A stretch of 64,000 bases of DNA from Bacillus sp. 03113. GTDB taxonomy: Bacteria; Bacillota; Bacilli; Bacillales; Cytobacillaceae. The position numbers and the translations under genes are program-made. Numbering within the stretch: the first letter of the stretch is position 1; each line of letters begins with the position of its first letter. Of this stretch, positions 1 to 9,821 are shown piece after piece. Under the pieces are notes generated by a model. That model saw nothing but the letters and a program-made list of their open reading frames with translations. It was not told where the DNA came from and searched no databases. Where the stretch lies: the NCBI RefSeq assembly GCF_006546985.1, contig NZ_ML637008.1:116256-180255 (forward strand), given 5' to 3'.

Positions 1-137
1 GGTGTTCGACTAACTTCTAATTTTTTACTTAATTCAACTTCATTTATTTTATGATTAGGAAGTAAAGTACCATTTTGAATTTCAGTTGCAATATAATCAT
101 AAACATGGTCTTTGAGTGATTGATATACCTTTTTGAT
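1..137 (-). CDS. GntR-family transcriptional regulator, N-terminal part (runs off the window)
   Basis: The minus strand encodes 45 residues of a GntR-type winged helix, beginning IKKVYQSLKDHVYDYIATEI and ending in the helix-turn-helix signature INEVELSKKLEVSRTP; the rest lies outside the window. A strong AAGGAGG at 152-146 is followed 8 nt later by ATC at 137-135, and I find no ATG, GTG or TTG in this frame near it, so the gene seems to start at the rare codon ATC. It is divergent from the amino acid permease at 510, so it probably controls that gene, itself, or both. The effector-binding domain, and therefore the subfamily, cannot be seen. Confidence 0.72.
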   Translation of the reverse strand, partial: MKKVYQSLKDHVYDYIATEIQNGTLLPNHKINEVELSKKLEVSRT

Positions 138-152
138 AAGGGGTTCCTCCTT

Positions 153-509
153 AAGAATAATATTAAATACATTATATAATATATTGAATGTATATGCAGG
201 ATTTCAATCTTCTTTTATCTTTCATTTTTTAATTTAACCATGTTCAACAACATAGTTGAAAAAAGCTTGTTATATTTTCTGACAATATAGTTGTGTCTTT
301 GATGTAAGAGTGCTATTTTTTATGTATTATACAATATACAATATATATTACACAGTATAATTTGTATTATCCAGCACGAGTCATGATAAAAGGAGAAGAA
401 TCCATGAAAATTTAGTTTTGAATAATAGAAATAGGTATGTTTTAATTTAATTCTGTGATTAGCGATCTTAAAAATTATTAAAACATTAGAAATAAGAGGA
501 GGTTCATTG
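153..509. promoter_or_regulatory. Divergent control region between GntR gene and permease, with palindromes
   Basis: About 350 bases without a gene. Two inverted repeats stand out: ATACATT (167-173) with AATGTAT (187-193), and TGTAT (323-327) with ATACA (336-340). Both have the short AT-rich dyad form expected of GntR operators, so binding by the divergent regulator is plausible but inferred. A three-codon reading frame (ATG AAA ATT TAG, 404-415) follows an AAAGGAG; it is probably chance or a relic. Confidence 0.4.
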
Positions 510-1925
510 ATGGTAGAGACAAAAAATACAAACGACAGTCCATTAAAACGAACGATGAAAAGTAGACATTTATTTATGATTTCACTTGGTGGTGTTATTG
601 GAACAGGGCTTTTTCTAAGTTCAGGTTATACGATCAATCAAGCTGGTCCAATAGGTACATTACTCGCTTACCTGATTGGGTCTGTTATTGTGTATCTAGT
701 TATGCTCTGTTTAGGTGAATTGACTGTGAAAATGCCTGTCACTGGGTCATTTCATACATATGCCACTAAATTTATTGGTCCGGGAACAGGTTTTACGATG
801 GCATTACTTTATTGGTTAACATGGACAGTAGCGCTAGGTTCTGAATTCACAGCTGCTGGCTTAATTATGCAAAGTTGGTTCCCGGCAACTTCAGTTTGGG
901 CATGGTGTGTATTCTTTATTGTATTCCTTTTTTCCCTAAATGCTTTTTCAGTCCGTTTTTTTGCAGAAACAGAATTTTGGTTTTCTAGTATTAAAGTAAT
1001 TGCTATTATTTTATTTATATTAATTGGGGCATTAGCTATATTTGGTGTCATCCCTATGTCTGGATACACAGAAGCACCTTTGTTTTCTAATTTTGTAAAG
1101 GATGGACTTTTCCCGAATGGATTCGGTGCTGTATTTTTAACCATGCTTGCCGTTAACTTTGCTTTTTCCGGTACAGAATTAATTGGTGTTGCTTCTGGTG
1201 AAACAGCTGACCCAGAAAAAGTAATTCCTAAAACGATTCATACAACGCTTATACGACTGATTATCTTTTTTATAGGAAGCATTACCGTGATTTCAGCTTT
1301 AATTCCTTGGAAGCAAGCTGGAGTGGATCAAAGTCCTTTTGTTTTAGTGTTTAATAGCATTGGAATTCCATATGCTGGTACCATTATGAATTTTGTTGTT
1401 TTAACAGCTATTCTATCATGTGCAAATTCTGGTTTATATGCTGCTTCTCGTATGCTTTGGTCTTTATCAAATGAAAAAATGATTCCAAAAACCTTTGGAA
1501 AAGTAAATAAAAGAGGAGTTCCATTTACTGCACTTATTGTCACTACTTTCGGTGGAGTTTTATCTCTAATTTCTAGTGTTATTCCAGCTCAAACTGTATA
1601 TATTGTATTAGTTTCGATTTCTGGATTAGCAGTTGTGATTGTTTGGATGGGGATAGCTGCATCTCAATTTATGTTCCGTCGTTCCTATATAAAAGAGGGG
1701 AATGATGTAAAAGATCTGAAATTCAGAACACCGTTATATCCAATTGTTCCTATTGCAGCTTTCATCTTATGCTTCTTATCTTGTATCTTTGTTGTATTTG
1801 ATCCAGCACAAAGAATGGCACTATTTTATACCATTCCGTTTGTTGCTTTTTGCTATATTTTTTACTATGTGAGACAAGGCATCATCAATAAGAAGAAAAT
1901 CCGTTATACAGAAAAAGCTTCATAG
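510..1925 (+). CDS. Amino acid permease, APC superfamily, RocC/RocE-like
   Basis: A 471-residue polytopic membrane protein, probably a proton symporter for a basic or neutral amino acid. The N-terminus carries the APC signature [20 protein letters not shown], then about 12 hydrophobic segments; [13 protein letters not shown] in the middle is another family hallmark. From memory it resembles the Bacillus subtilis arginine/ornithine permeases RocE and RocC along its full length, but substrate cannot be fixed from sequence. I chose ATG 510, seven bases after AGGAGG, over the TTG directly before it. It stands alone, is divergent from a GntR regulator, and is closed by a terminator. Confidence 0.85.
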   Translation: MVETKNTNDSPLKRTMKSRHLFMISLGGVIGTGLFLSSGYTINQAGPIGTLLAYLIGSVIVYLVMLCLGELTVKMPVTGSFHTYATKFIGPGTGFTMALLYWLTWTVALGSEFTAAGLIMQSWFPATSVWAWCVFFIVFLFSLNAFSVRFFAETEFWFSSIKVIAIILFILIGALAIFGVIPMSGYTEAPLFSNFVKDGLFPNGFGAVFLTMLAVNFAFSGTELIGVASGETADPEKVIPKTIHTTLIRLIIFFIGSITVISALIPWKQAGVDQSPFVLVFNSIGIPYAGTIMNFVVLTAILSCANSGLYAASRMLWSLSNEKMIPKTFGKVNKRGVPFTALIVTTFGGVLSLISSVIPAQTVYIVLVSISGLAVVIVWMGIAASQFMFRRSYIKEGNDVKDLKFRTPLYPIVPIAAFILCFLSCIFVVFDPAQRMALFYTIPFVAFCYIFYYVRQGIINKKKIRYTEKAS

Positions 1926-1947
1926 ACTCTTTTATAATGATAGGATG

Positions 1948-1990
1948 AAAAAAGGAACTCAAGCTAACATTTCTTGAGTTCCTTAATTAT
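1948..1990 (+). terminator. Intrinsic terminator after the permease
   Basis: A perfect 12-bp stem, AAGGAACTCAAG (1952-1963) with CTTGAGTTCCTT (1973-1984). It is flanked by an A-run before and an AT-rich stretch after, so it may work in both directions. Confidence 0.75.
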
Positions 1991-2100
1991 TTACTTATCC
2001 TCTAGGTAATCTGTTTTGAAATAAACATCATTTCAATTTAATGATTATTTCTTTATTCATTATAAAAAATCCTCCATATACAAGTTTTTATGATTGAAAT

Positions 2101-2142
2101 TAAATGATACATCATTTACTATATAAATAGATGATATGTCAT
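2101..2142. promoter_or_regulatory. Tandem palindromic operator before the lactonase operon
   Basis: TAAATGA-TACA-TCATTTA (2101-2118) is a perfect 7-4-7 palindrome. A second, weaker copy, ATGA-TATG-TCAT (2131-2142), is centred 27 bp downstream, right before the ribosome binding site. The same half-sites with the same 4-bp spacer occur before the MarR gene (22798-22815) and before the aldo/keto reductase stub (9690-9707). Binding by that MarR protein is an inference. Confidence 0.6.
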
Positions 2143-2165
2143 TTATTAAAAAGGAGAGATTCATA

Positions 2166-2978
2166 ATGACAAAAACAAAAATTCATGTACTTCACACTGG
2201 TACTGTCAATGTTGATCGAGCACTGCCATTTCGTGAGAAAACGCTGCATCCACTTCCATTTTCAGGATGGCTTCGACCAAAAAGCTGGAGAATGTGGGTA
2301 CCCGTCTCCGCCTATTTGATTGAGCATCCAAAGGGTTTAATTTTGGTTGATGCTGGATGGAATGAAGAAATACGCACTAATGAGCGCAAGCATCTTGGCT
2401 TTATGGCAAGCACGATGATTAAAGGGGATTTACCAGAGGGCAAATCCATTCGAGAACAGCTTCTGCATTTAGGATATCATGATCGTGATCTTGATCTTGT
2501 AATACTTTCTCATATGCATTCAGATCATGTCAGCGGAATTAAACATGTTGCTGGTGCAAAGAAAATTCTCGTTTCTGATATAGAATGGAAAGCTGCTAAT
2601 AACGATGCCAATTATATTCGCTCTATGTGGGAAGGCGTACCAATTGAAACATTTGAGCTGAAATCAATTCCTTATGGCCCTTACAAATCAGGGATCGATT
2701 TATTTGGAGACGGTTCGTTGTATGTAGTATTCACACCTGGTCACAGTAAAGGTCAAGTCTCTTTTCTTGTTAAAACCGATGACGGATGGATCTTGCTTGG
2801 GAGTGATGTGGGCTATGCAAGAAAATCTTGGGAACAACATATTCTACCAGGAGTAACAACAAGTGTAGATGAAGCAGATCAATCTTTAATCTGGCTAAGC
2901 GAATTTTCAAAACGAGATGATTGTAGAAGAGTAATAGTGAATCATGATACAGAAATTCAGCCACAAGTGATTGTGTAA
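2166..2978 (+). CDS. Metallo-beta-lactamase-fold hydrolase, N-acyl homoserine lactonase (AiiA/AttM)-like
   Basis: A 270-residue soluble enzyme of the MBL fold. The zinc motif HMHSDH (within LSHMHSDHVSG) lies near residue 118, a second metal histidine is in the TPGHSKGQ segment, a metal Asp in LLGSDVGY, and a late histidine in VNHDTE. This order is typical of the lactonase branch, so hydrolysis of an acyl-homoserine lactone or another lactone/ester is likely but unproven. The start at 2166 has AAGGAG nine bases upstream; an in-frame ATG at 2136 lies inside the operator and is rejected. It is co-transcribed with the SRPBCC gene 34 bases downstream and is probably repressed through the tandem palindrome. 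Confidence 0.8.
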   Translation: MTKTKIHVLHTGTVNVDRALPFREKTLHPLPFSGWLRPKSWRMWVPVSAYLIEHPKGLILVDAGWNEEIRTNERKHLGFMASTMIKGDLPEGKSIREQLLHLGYHDRDLDLVILSHMHSDHVSGIKHVAGAKKILVSDIEWKAANNDANYIRSMWEGVPIETFELKSIPYGPYKSGIDLFGDGSLYVVFTPGHSKGQVSFLVKTDDGWILLGSDVGYARKSWEQHILPGVTTSVDEADQSLIWLSEFSKRDDCRRVIVNHDTEIQPQVIV

Positions 2979-3012
2979 ATAAAAGAATTGCTAAAAAGGA
3001 GGTAATATAATC

Positions 3013-3438
3013 ATGGAAGTTTCATTTCATAATGAAATCATTATTAATAACAGTGTTAATAGAATTTACGAATATCTTAGAAAAATGGAGAACTTCTCTA
3101 ATTGGAATTATGCTGTTATGAATGTAGAACCGATAGGTGATTACAAGGAAAGAAATACTTACAGATTAAAAAGAGATTTAGGTCAGTCGGTAGAAGTAGA
3201 AACGGTAACTTTACTAGAGCTTCAACATAATCAGTACCTGCATTTCGAAGCAACCGGTGGAAGATTTCCTTATGAAGCAAAATATGAACTGAAGCAAGTA
3301 GGAAATAGGACGTTGCTAAATAATATCGTGAATATGAAGCCAACAGGTTTAAACAGCTTTTTGCTTAAGCTATTCAAAAGTAATATTCAAGCAGAAGTAA
3401 AGAAAAATCTAACGGTTTTAAAAAACATCCTTGAATAA
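3013..3438 (+). CDS. SRPBCC-family (polyketide cyclase/START-like) protein
   Basis: A 141-residue protein with the pattern of the SRPBCC ligand-binding fold: an N-terminal strand and helix (VNRIYEYLRKMENFSNW), a run of beta strands, and a long C-terminal helix. Such proteins bind hydrophobic ligands in a deep cavity; the substrate here is unknown. It has a good ribosome binding site (AAGGAGG) and follows the lactonase-like gene by 34 bases, so the two form an operon ended by the terminator at 3542. The pairing suggests both act on one small, probably toxic or signalling, molecule. Confidence 0.7.
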   Translation: MEVSFHNEIIINNSVNRIYEYLRKMENFSNWNYAVMNVEPIGDYKERNTYRLKRDLGQSVEVETVTLLELQHNQYLHFEATGGRFPYEAKYELKQVGNRTLLNNIVNMKPTGLNSFLLKLFKSNIQAEVKKNLTVLKNILE

Positions 3439-3541
3439 CGATGCATTATTAGAAAGATTTGTATCTTATTTATAAAATCATTTCTGGTTAATTAATATAT
3501 TAATATAATTAATATGTATAAATATAAAAAATAAATGCATG

Positions 3542-3579
3542 AAACCCTCACAAGAGAAACGAAAAGGAGAGGGTTTTTT
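3542..3579 (+). terminator. Terminator after the MBL/SRPBCC operon
   Basis: Stem AAACCCTC (3542-3549) with GAGGGTTT (3569-3576), followed by further T residues. About 230 AT-rich bases follow before the ABC operon; TATAAT at 3693-3698 is a possible -10 for that operon. Confidence 0.75.
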
Positions 3580-3812
3580 GTATTATTTATTCCTAACCTG
3601 ATGCACAGATTGAAAGATAAGAAAATTCATGTATCTTAATAAAATTCAAAAAATATTGAATTAAAACTATTTTCAAATAAGGTAAAAAATACTATAATAA
3701 TACAAATAGTAGAAAAATGATACATAATCTGTCAGGTTTTTTGAGTTTACAAGAGTTTCTAATGCTAGTTTTTTTCTTAAAGTGATTGTAACTTTACGAA
3801 AGGAGGAAAGTG

Positions 3813-4823
3813 GTGGAAAATCCAATCTTAGAAATAAAAGGTTTACGAACAACTTTTCTATCAGATGATGGTGTGATCCCTGTTGTGAATCATATTGATT
3901 TTGAAGTAAGTCCAAAAGAAATTGTTGGGATAGTAGGTGAATCAGGCTGTGGAAAGAGTGTTACGTCCTTGTCTATCATGGGATTAGTTCCTTCTAGTAA
4001 TGGGAAAGTGGAAGGTGAAATTATCTTTAAAGGTGAGAATCTTGTCGGTGCATCTGAGAAAGCGATGAGAAGTATACGTGGTAATGACATTGCTATGATC
4101 TTTCAAGAGCCAATGACAAGTTTAAATCCAGTATTTACGATTGGGGAGCAGCTGATAGAGTCTCTTCAAATTCATAGGAAATGGTCAAAAAAGAAAGCGA
4201 AGGAACATGCAATCCTAATGTTGAAAAAAGTTGGCCTGCCACGTGCTGAACAATTGATAAAAGAATATCCTCATCAATTATCTGGTGGAATGAGACAACG
4301 CATAATGATTGCAATGGCAATGATCTGTGAACCAAGACTATTAATTGCTGATGAACCTACGACAGCCTTAGATGTAACTATTCAAGCACAAATTTTGGAT
4401 TTGATGAAGCAGTTAAATCAAGAAACAGATACAGCAATCATTATGATCACACATGATTTAGGCGTAGTCGCTGAAATGTGTCAAAGAATTATCGTTATGT
4501 ATAGTGGGAAAATTGTTGAAGAAGCTGATGCACGTACGATGTTTAAACAACCAAAACATCCGTATACGATTGGCTTGATTCAGTCTGTACCTGATATGCG
4601 TGAGAAAAAGGAACGATTGTATTCGATTCCAGGCCATGTCCCGAAACCGGGTTCCATTGAAGTAGGCTGCCACTTCGCACCTCGCTGTCCTCATGCCAAT
4701 CATCAATGTGTAACAGAAACTCCCCATTTAACTGTTTTAGAAAACAGACAAAAGGTTAGATGTTGGCTATATCAAGATGGGAAGGAAGAGGATGCGCATG
4801 TCAGAACCACTCTTGGAAGTTGA
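3813..4823 (+). CDS. Oligopeptide/dipeptide ABC transporter ATP-binding protein, OppD/DppD-like
   Basis: A 336-residue cytoplasmic ATPase that would power peptide import with its partner at 4798. Walker A is GESGCGKS at about residues 42-49, the ABC signature is LSGGMRQR, Walker B is LLIADEPT, and the C-terminus has the Cys-rich [14 protein letters not shown] extension typical of OppD/DppD. Start: GTG 3813, six bases after AGGAGG; a GTG directly upstream (3810) sits too close to it. First gene of a five-gene set: two ATPases, lipoprotein, two permeases. Dipeptides, oligopeptides or nickel chelates are all possible substrates for the family. Confidence 0.88.
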   Translation: MENPILEIKGLRTTFLSDDGVIPVVNHIDFEVSPKEIVGIVGESGCGKSVTSLSIMGLVPSSNGKVEGEIIFKGENLVGASEKAMRSIRGNDIAMIFQEPMTSLNPVFTIGEQLIESLQIHRKWSKKKAKEHAILMLKKVGLPRAEQLIKEYPHQLSGGMRQRIMIAMAMICEPRLLIADEPTTALDVTIQAQILDLMKQLNQETDTAIIMITHDLGVVAEMCQRIIVMYSGKIVEEADARTMFKQPKHPYTIGLIQSVPDMREKKERLYSIPGHVPKPGSIEVGCHFAPRCPHANHQCVTETPHLTVLENRQKVRCWLYQDGKEEDAHVRTTLGS

Positions 4824-5766
4824 ACATTTAAGAAAGAACTTCCCAATTCGTGCAGGGGTATTTGGAAAAAAGATTGGTGATGTTAAAGCTGTAGATGATG
4901 TTTCATTTACCATTCAAAAAGGGGAAACGCTTGGACTTGTTGGTGAAAGCGGATGCGGAAAATCAACAACAGGTCGAATGCTGCTAAGACTTCTTGAACC
5001 TAGCGAAGGTAAAATCATTTTCGAGGGTAAAAATATTACGAATCTTCCAAAGCAGGAGTTGAGGAAGCTGCGCAGTCAAATGCAAATGATCTTTCAGGAT
5101 CCATTTGCATCATTAAATCCAAGGCACACAGTAGAAAAGATTCTAGAAGAACCATTAATTGTACATGGGGTAAAAGATAAGGAAGAACGGAAAAACAAAG
5201 TTCGTAAGTTATTGGAGATAGTTGGCTTAAATGGTTATCATGCAAATCGCTATCCTCATCAGTTTAGTGGAGGTCAACGTCAGCGTATTGGGATTGCTAG
5301 AGCATTAAGCTTAAATCCAAAACTTATTGTGGCAGATGAACCTGTTTCAGCACTGGATGTTTCCATCCAAGCCCAAGTGTTGAATCTAATGAAAGACTTG
5401 CAAAAAGAATATGATCTTACATATTTATTTATTGCTCACGACTTAGGGGTAGTTAGGCATATAAGTGACCGAGTTGGCGTCATGTATCTTGGTCGTATCG
5501 TTGAACTAGCGGAAAGTGAAGAGCTGTACCAGAATCCAAAACATCCTTATACGAAGGCATTACTTTCAGCAGTTCCTATTGCTGACTTTGATTATAAAAA
5601 AGAAAGAATTGTTCTCCAAGGAGATGTACCAAGTCCTGCAAATCCGCCGACCGGCTGTTCTTTTCATACCAGATGCCCTATGGCGATAGAAAAATGTTCT
5701 CTTGAAAGACCAATATTTAAAGAAGTTAAACCAGGTCATTTTTCAGCATGTCATCTTGAGGGATGA
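4798..5766 (+). CDS. Oligopeptide/dipeptide ABC transporter ATP-binding protein, OppF/DppF-like
   Basis: A 322-residue second ATPase of the importer. It has [16 protein letters not shown] and [12 protein letters not shown], plus a C-terminal segment ([14 protein letters not shown]) typical of OppF/AppF. It overlaps the preceding gene by 26 bases, consistent with translational coupling. ATG codons at 4777 and 4792 are also in frame; I prefer 4798 because GGAAGAGG lies just upstream at the usual distance. It should form the heterodimeric ATPase with the OppD-like protein on the cytoplasmic face. Confidence 0.88.
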   Translation: MSEPLLEVEHLRKNFPIRAGVFGKKIGDVKAVDDVSFTIQKGETLGLVGESGCGKSTTGRMLLRLLEPSEGKIIFEGKNITNLPKQELRKLRSQMQMIFQDPFASLNPRHTVEKILEEPLIVHGVKDKEERKNKVRKLLEIVGLNGYHANRYPHQFSGGQRQRIGIARALSLNPKLIVADEPVSALDVSIQAQVLNLMKDLQKEYDLTYLFIAHDLGVVRHISDRVGVMYLGRIVELAESEELYQNPKHPYTKALLSAVPIADFDYKKERIVLQGDVPSPANPPTGCSFHTRCPMAIEKCSLERPIFKEVKPGHFSACHLEG

Positions 5767-5818
5767 TTTTGCTAAAAAATAAAATTAACAAGAAATAATA
5801 ATTGGGGGAAAGAAAGAG

Positions 5819-7420
5819 ATGAAGAAAAAGCTTACGGGACTACTCATTTTTATCCTAGTTCTTTCACTTGCTTTAATGGGTTGTTCATCATCCAGTTCTA
5901 GCAGTGATGAAGGGAAAGACAGTAATAAGTCTGGTGGTGTATTAGTTTATGGGCGCGGAGGAGATGCTGTTAGTCTTGATCCTGCAACTGTAACAGATGG
6001 AGAATCACTAATTGTTGCAAATCAAATCTTTGAAAATTTAGTCTCTTACAAGAAGGACTCAACGGAAATCCAGCCAGAACTTGCAAAATCTTGGGAAGTT
6101 TCAGATGATGGTTTAACTTATACATTCAAGCTTCAAGAAGGTGTAAAATTCCAAGATGGAACCGATTTCAATGCTGAAGCTGTTGTGACAAACTTTGATC
6201 GCTGGGCAAATGGAAATGTTGAACAATTTCCTTATTATCAGTCGCAATTTGGTGGTTTTAAAGGGGAAGAATCAGCTGTAATAAAAGAGGTAAAAGCGGT
6301 TGATAAGAACACAGTTCAATTTACATTATTTAGACCACAAGCACCTTTTTTAAAAAATGTAGCCATGACTCCATTTGGGATCTCAAGTCCTGCCGCAATT
6401 GAAAAATATGGAGATAAATATATCGAAAATCCTGTAGGAACAGGTCCATTTAAGTTTCAAGAGTGGAAGCGAAATGATACGATCACAGTGGTTAAGAATG
6501 ATGATTATTGGAAAAAAGGATTGCCGAAGCTTGATAAGGTCATTTTAAAAGTAATTAAAGATAATTCTGCTCGATTGAACGCTTTAACCAAAGGAGAAGT
6601 CGATTTAATCGATGGAGTAAATCCTAGTGATATTGAAAAAGTGAAGTCATCAAAGAATTTGCAATTATTTGAAAGACCATCCATGAACATAGGCTATCTT
6701 GGCTTCAATGTTGAAAAGGCTCCATTTGATAATCCCAAAGTACGTCAAGCTATTAGTCATGCTGTTAATAAAGAAGGATTAATCAAAAATTTCTATGAAG
6801 GAACAGCTATACCAGCTAAAAATCCAATTCCGCCTTCCATAAGTGGGTACAATGATGACATTAAGGATTATGATTATAATTTAGACGAAGCGAAGAAATT
6901 ACTAGCTGAAGCTGGATATCCAAATGGATTTAGTGTTGATTTTTGGACAATGCCTGTTGTACGTCCGTACATGCCTAATGGTCAAAAGGTAGCAGAGGCT
7001 CTTCAAGCTGATTTTGAAAAGATCGGCATTAAAACAAAAATCGTTACGTTTGAATGGGGTACTTACTTAGACAAGTTAGCAAATGGTGAAGGACCGATGT
7101 TCATCGCAGGATGGACTGGGGATAACGGGGATGCAGACAACTTCATGTATGCACTTTTAGACAAAGATGCCATAGGTTCAAATAACTTCTCTTATTATGC
7201 AAACAACGATTTTCATGATCTATTAATTAAAGCACAAACAGAGACAGACGAAGCTAAGCGTAATGATTATTATAAGCAAGCGCAAGTCATCGCTCATGAT
7301 GATGCACCTTGGGTTCCAATTGCGCACTCCACACCGCAATTAGCTGGAAAGAGCACAATTAAAGGCTTTATTCCACATCCAACTGGTTCACAAAGTTTTG
7401 CTGAAATTACTGTAAACTAA
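5819..7420 (+). CDS. Peptide ABC transporter substrate-binding lipoprotein (SBP family 5)
   Basis: A 533-residue lipoprotein that would capture the substrate outside the cell. The N-terminus has two lysine-rich residues, a hydrophobic stretch and the lipobox LMGC with Cys22, followed by a serine-rich linker. The body has the family 5 pattern: VYGRGGDAVSLDPA near the start, the signature around YTFKLQEGVKFQDGT, and NPVGTGPFKFQEW. It lies between the ATPases and the permeases. A strong hairpin directly after its stop codon could raise its level relative to the permeases, as is common for binding proteins. Confidence 0.9.
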   Translation: MKKKLTGLLIFILVLSLALMGCSSSSSSSDEGKDSNKSGGVLVYGRGGDAVSLDPATVTDGESLIVANQIFENLVSYKKDSTEIQPELAKSWEVSDDGLTYTFKLQEGVKFQDGTDFNAEAVVTNFDRWANGNVEQFPYYQSQFGGFKGEESAVIKEVKAVDKNTVQFTLFRPQAPFLKNVAMTPFGISSPAAIEKYGDKYIENPVGTGPFKFQEWKRNDTITVVKNDDYWKKGLPKLDKVILKVIKDNSARLNALTKGEVDLIDGVNPSDIEKVKSSKNLQLFERPSMNIGYLGFNVEKAPFDNPKVRQAISHAVNKEGLIKNFYEGTAIPAKNPIPPSISGYNDDIKDYDYNLDEAKKLLAEAGYPNGFSVDFWTMPVVRPYMPNGQKVAEALQADFEKIGIKTKIVTFEWGTYLDKLANGEGPMFIAGWTGDNGDADNFMYALLDKDAIGSNNFSYYANNDFHDLLIKAQTETDEAKRNDYYKQAQVIAHDDAPWVPIAHSTPQLAGKSTIKGFIPHPTGSQSFAEITVN

Positions 7421-7427
7421 AATTCAT

Positions 7428-7450
7428 GGGGAGTGCATACTCCCCTTTTT
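7428..7450 (+). terminator. Hairpin/partial terminator inside the peptide transport operon
   Basis: GGGGAGT (7428-7434), loop GCAT, ACTCCCC (7439-7445), then five T. It lies between the binding protein and the first permease. It could be a partial terminator or an mRNA-stabilising 3' end giving excess binding protein. Confidence 0.7.
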
Positions 7451-7609
7451 ATTAGGCATTAGATACATAAAAAAGGTACCAAATGAAGATAATGCATGTC
7501 AATCTTCCGTCTGTAATAGGAAATCAGACAGCGTAAAACTCAATACATTGCTCATTCATTAGACAACTTTTGAAAAAATATTAATGCTAGAAAGGAGTTG
7601 ACCAGGTAA

Positions 7610-8614
7610 TTGGTTGCTTACACCATACGTCGCTTACTATTACTTATTCCTGTTCTTTTAGGAATGGTCGTCATTGTATTTTCTTTAATTCATGCCATAC
7701 CTGGGGATCCAGCACAGCAAATTTTGGGGCAGCTTGCAACAAAAGACGCTATTGCTGACCTCAACAAGCAATTGGGACTTGATAAACCACTTACTGTTCA
7801 ATTCATTGATTATATAAAGGAACTAGTTACCGGAGATTTAGGTACCTCTTTAAAAACGAAGTCACCGATAAGTGAAGAAATTTGGCCTTATTTTGGAGCA
7901 ACTGCTGAATTAGCCATAGTGGCTATGGTTATTGCCATTATTATTGGTGTGAATGCCGGAATTATTTCTGCGTGGTTTCAAAACTCTTGGTTTGACTATA
8001 TTTTTATGCTGATCGCTCTAATTGGTGTTTCTATGCCAATTTTCTGGCTTGGATTAATGGAACAATACGTTTTCTCCATTCATTTGGACTTGCTGCCTAC
8101 CACAGGGCGTGATAATATTCGCAATCCTGTAGAAGCAATTACGAATTTATATTTAATTGATACCTTACTACAAGGAAGATTTGATCAGTTTATCGAGGTG
8201 ATCCAGCATTTAGTTTTACCAAGCATAGCATTAGCTACCATTCCAATGGCTATTATTGCTCGTATTACAAGATCAAGCATGCTTGAGGTCATGCGTTCAG
8301 ATTACATCCGGACAGCAAGAGCGAAAGGAATGAAGATGTTTTGGGTAGTTTATAAGCATTCCTTAAAAAATGCGTTTATTCCAGTCTTAACTGTTATCGG
8401 TTTACAAACAGGGCTTTTATTGGGTGGAGCGATTTTAACAGAAACCATTTTTGGATGGCCGGGGATGGGAACGTATATTTTTGAAGCCATTCAGTTTCGG
8501 GATTATCCAGTGATTCAGTCTGGGATTCTGATTCTAGCGCTAGTATTTGTTCTAATAAACTTAATTGTGGATTTATTATATGCGGCCATTGATCCACGAA
8601 TTAAATATAGTTAG
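7610..8614 (+). CDS. Peptide ABC transporter permease, OppB/DppB-like
   Basis: A 334-residue integral membrane protein. It opens with the family N-terminus (YTIRRLLLLIPVLLGM) and has about six hydrophobic segments and the EAA loop region (RSDYIRTARAKGM) that contacts the ATPases. The start is uncertain: TTG 7610 is the only usable start I see, 12 bases after AAAGGAG, which is long; no closer ATG or GTG is in frame. The 190-base gap from the lipoprotein gene contains the hairpin above. It pairs with the DppC-like permease 12 bases downstream. Confidence 0.88.
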   Translation: MVAYTIRRLLLLIPVLLGMVVIVFSLIHAIPGDPAQQILGQLATKDAIADLNKQLGLDKPLTVQFIDYIKELVTGDLGTSLKTKSPISEEIWPYFGATAELAIVAMVIAIIIGVNAGIISAWFQNSWFDYIFMLIALIGVSMPIFWLGLMEQYVFSIHLDLLPTTGRDNIRNPVEAITNLYLIDTLLQGRFDQFIEVIQHLVLPSIALATIPMAIIARITRSSMLEVMRSDYIRTARAKGMKMFWVVYKHSLKNAFIPVLTVIGLQTGLLLGGAILTETIFGWPGMGTYIFEAIQFRDYPVIQSGILILALVFVLINLIVDLLYAAIDPRIKYS

Positions 8615-8626
8615 GGGGGGTTATCA

Positions 8627-9520
8627 ATGCAGCAAGTTTCAACAAATGTAACGCAAGTAAAAGTGGTTGAAGAACAATTGATATCTCCTTGGAAAGAGGG
8701 CTGGAAAAATTTCAAGAAAAATAAAGCAGCATTATTTGGATTAGGACTAGTTATATTCTTTATTCTAATTGCCATTTTTGCTGATTTCATTGCACCTTAC
8801 AGCTATAAAGAAGCACAATTAGGGGATAAACATCTTCCTCCATCTGCAGAACATTGGTTTGGAACGGATGATTTTGGCAGAGATATTCTTAGTCGTGTCA
8901 TTTTTGGAGCAAGAATATCATTGACGGTGGGCTTTTTTTCGGTAATTGGATCTGTCCTTGCTGGATCATTCCTTGGGATTATTGCTGGTTATTATGGTCG
9001 TTGGATTGACGGTATCATATCACGTATATTTGATATATTACTAGCTTTTCCAAGTATCTTGCTTGCGATAGCGATAGTAGCAATGCTTGGCCCATCATTG
9101 CAAAATGCATTAATCGCTATTGCTATTATTAATGTGCCTACCTTTGGCCGATTAGTTCGCTCAAGGGTGTTGTCAGTAAAGGAAGAAGAGTATATTACTG
9201 CAGCAAAAGCGATTGGGATGGGAGATGGACGTATTTTATTACACCATATACTCCCTAATAGTATTGCACCCATTATCGTCCAAGGTTCCTTGGCTATTGC
9301 TACTGCCATTATCGAAGCTGCTGCATTAGGGTTTCTAGGTTTGGGTGCACAGCCTCCTTCACCTGAGTGGGGGAAAATGTTATCGGATTCCAAGGATTTT
9401 ATTCTTCAAGCACCATGGACAGTATTTTTTCCTGGAATTGCGATCATGTTAACGGTGCTTGGGTTTAATTTGATGGGTGACGGGCTTCGAGATGCCATGG
9501 ACCCACGGATGAAAAACTAA
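8627..9520 (+). CDS. Peptide ABC transporter permease, OppC/DppC-like
   Basis: A 297-residue membrane protein and second half of the channel. It shows the N-terminal OppC region (WKNFKKNKAALFGLGLVIFF), the conserved HWFGTDDFGRDILSRVIFGARISL block, and an EAA motif (EEEYITAAKAIGMGD). Start ATG 8627 lies a few bases after a seven-G run (AGGGGGGG). It is the last gene of the operon and is followed at once by a terminator. Confidence 0.9.
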   Translation: MQQVSTNVTQVKVVEEQLISPWKEGWKNFKKNKAALFGLGLVIFFILIAIFADFIAPYSYKEAQLGDKHLPPSAEHWFGTDDFGRDILSRVIFGARISLTVGFFSVIGSVLAGSFLGIIAGYYGRWIDGIISRIFDILLAFPSILLAIAIVAMLGPSLQNALIAIAIINVPTFGRLVRSRVLSVKEEEYITAAKAIGMGDGRILLHHILPNSIAPIIVQGSLAIATAIIEAAALGFLGLGAQPPSPEWGKMLSDSKDFILQAPWTVFFPGIAIMLTVLGFNLMGDGLRDAMDPRMKN

Positions 9521-9522
9521 TT

Positions 9523-9557
9523 AACAAACTGCGGGAATTTTTCTTGCAGTTTGTTTT
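9523..9557 (+). terminator. Terminator after the peptide transport operon
   Basis: Perfect 10-bp stem AACAAACTGC (9523-9532) with GCAGTTTGTT (9546-9555) and a short T-tract. Confidence 0.75.
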
Positions 9558-9689
9558 AGGTTTTAGTTGATTACGTTCAATTTTTTATTCTATAGAAAAC
9601 TTCTTTTTCACTTGAAATTACCTAGTCTATTTTTCAAATGTTAATCTTATTCTTATTTAAATTAATAAATCTTTCGTGTATTATTTATA

Positions 9690-9707
9690 TAAATGACACA
9701 TCATCTA
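9690..9707. promoter_or_regulatory. Palindromic operator before the aldo/keto reductase stub
   Basis: TAAATGA-CACA-TCATCTA, one mismatch from the perfect 7-4-7 palindromes at 2101 and 22798. The rest of 9558-9821 shows only AT-rich sequence without a gene. Confidence 0.55.
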
Positions 9708-9821
9708 ATGAGTATTATATAATGGAATCATCATTGCCGATTTAAAGAGTAATCTAAATGCTATATAAACCATCATTAAATAGCCTTACGCTCTAAAATT
9801 ATTGCAAAGGAGCATCTTAAA

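Noticed and set aside
404..415. Three-codon reading frame after AAAGGAG upstream of the permease
   Set aside because: Too short to support as a leader peptide; no attenuator structure follows.
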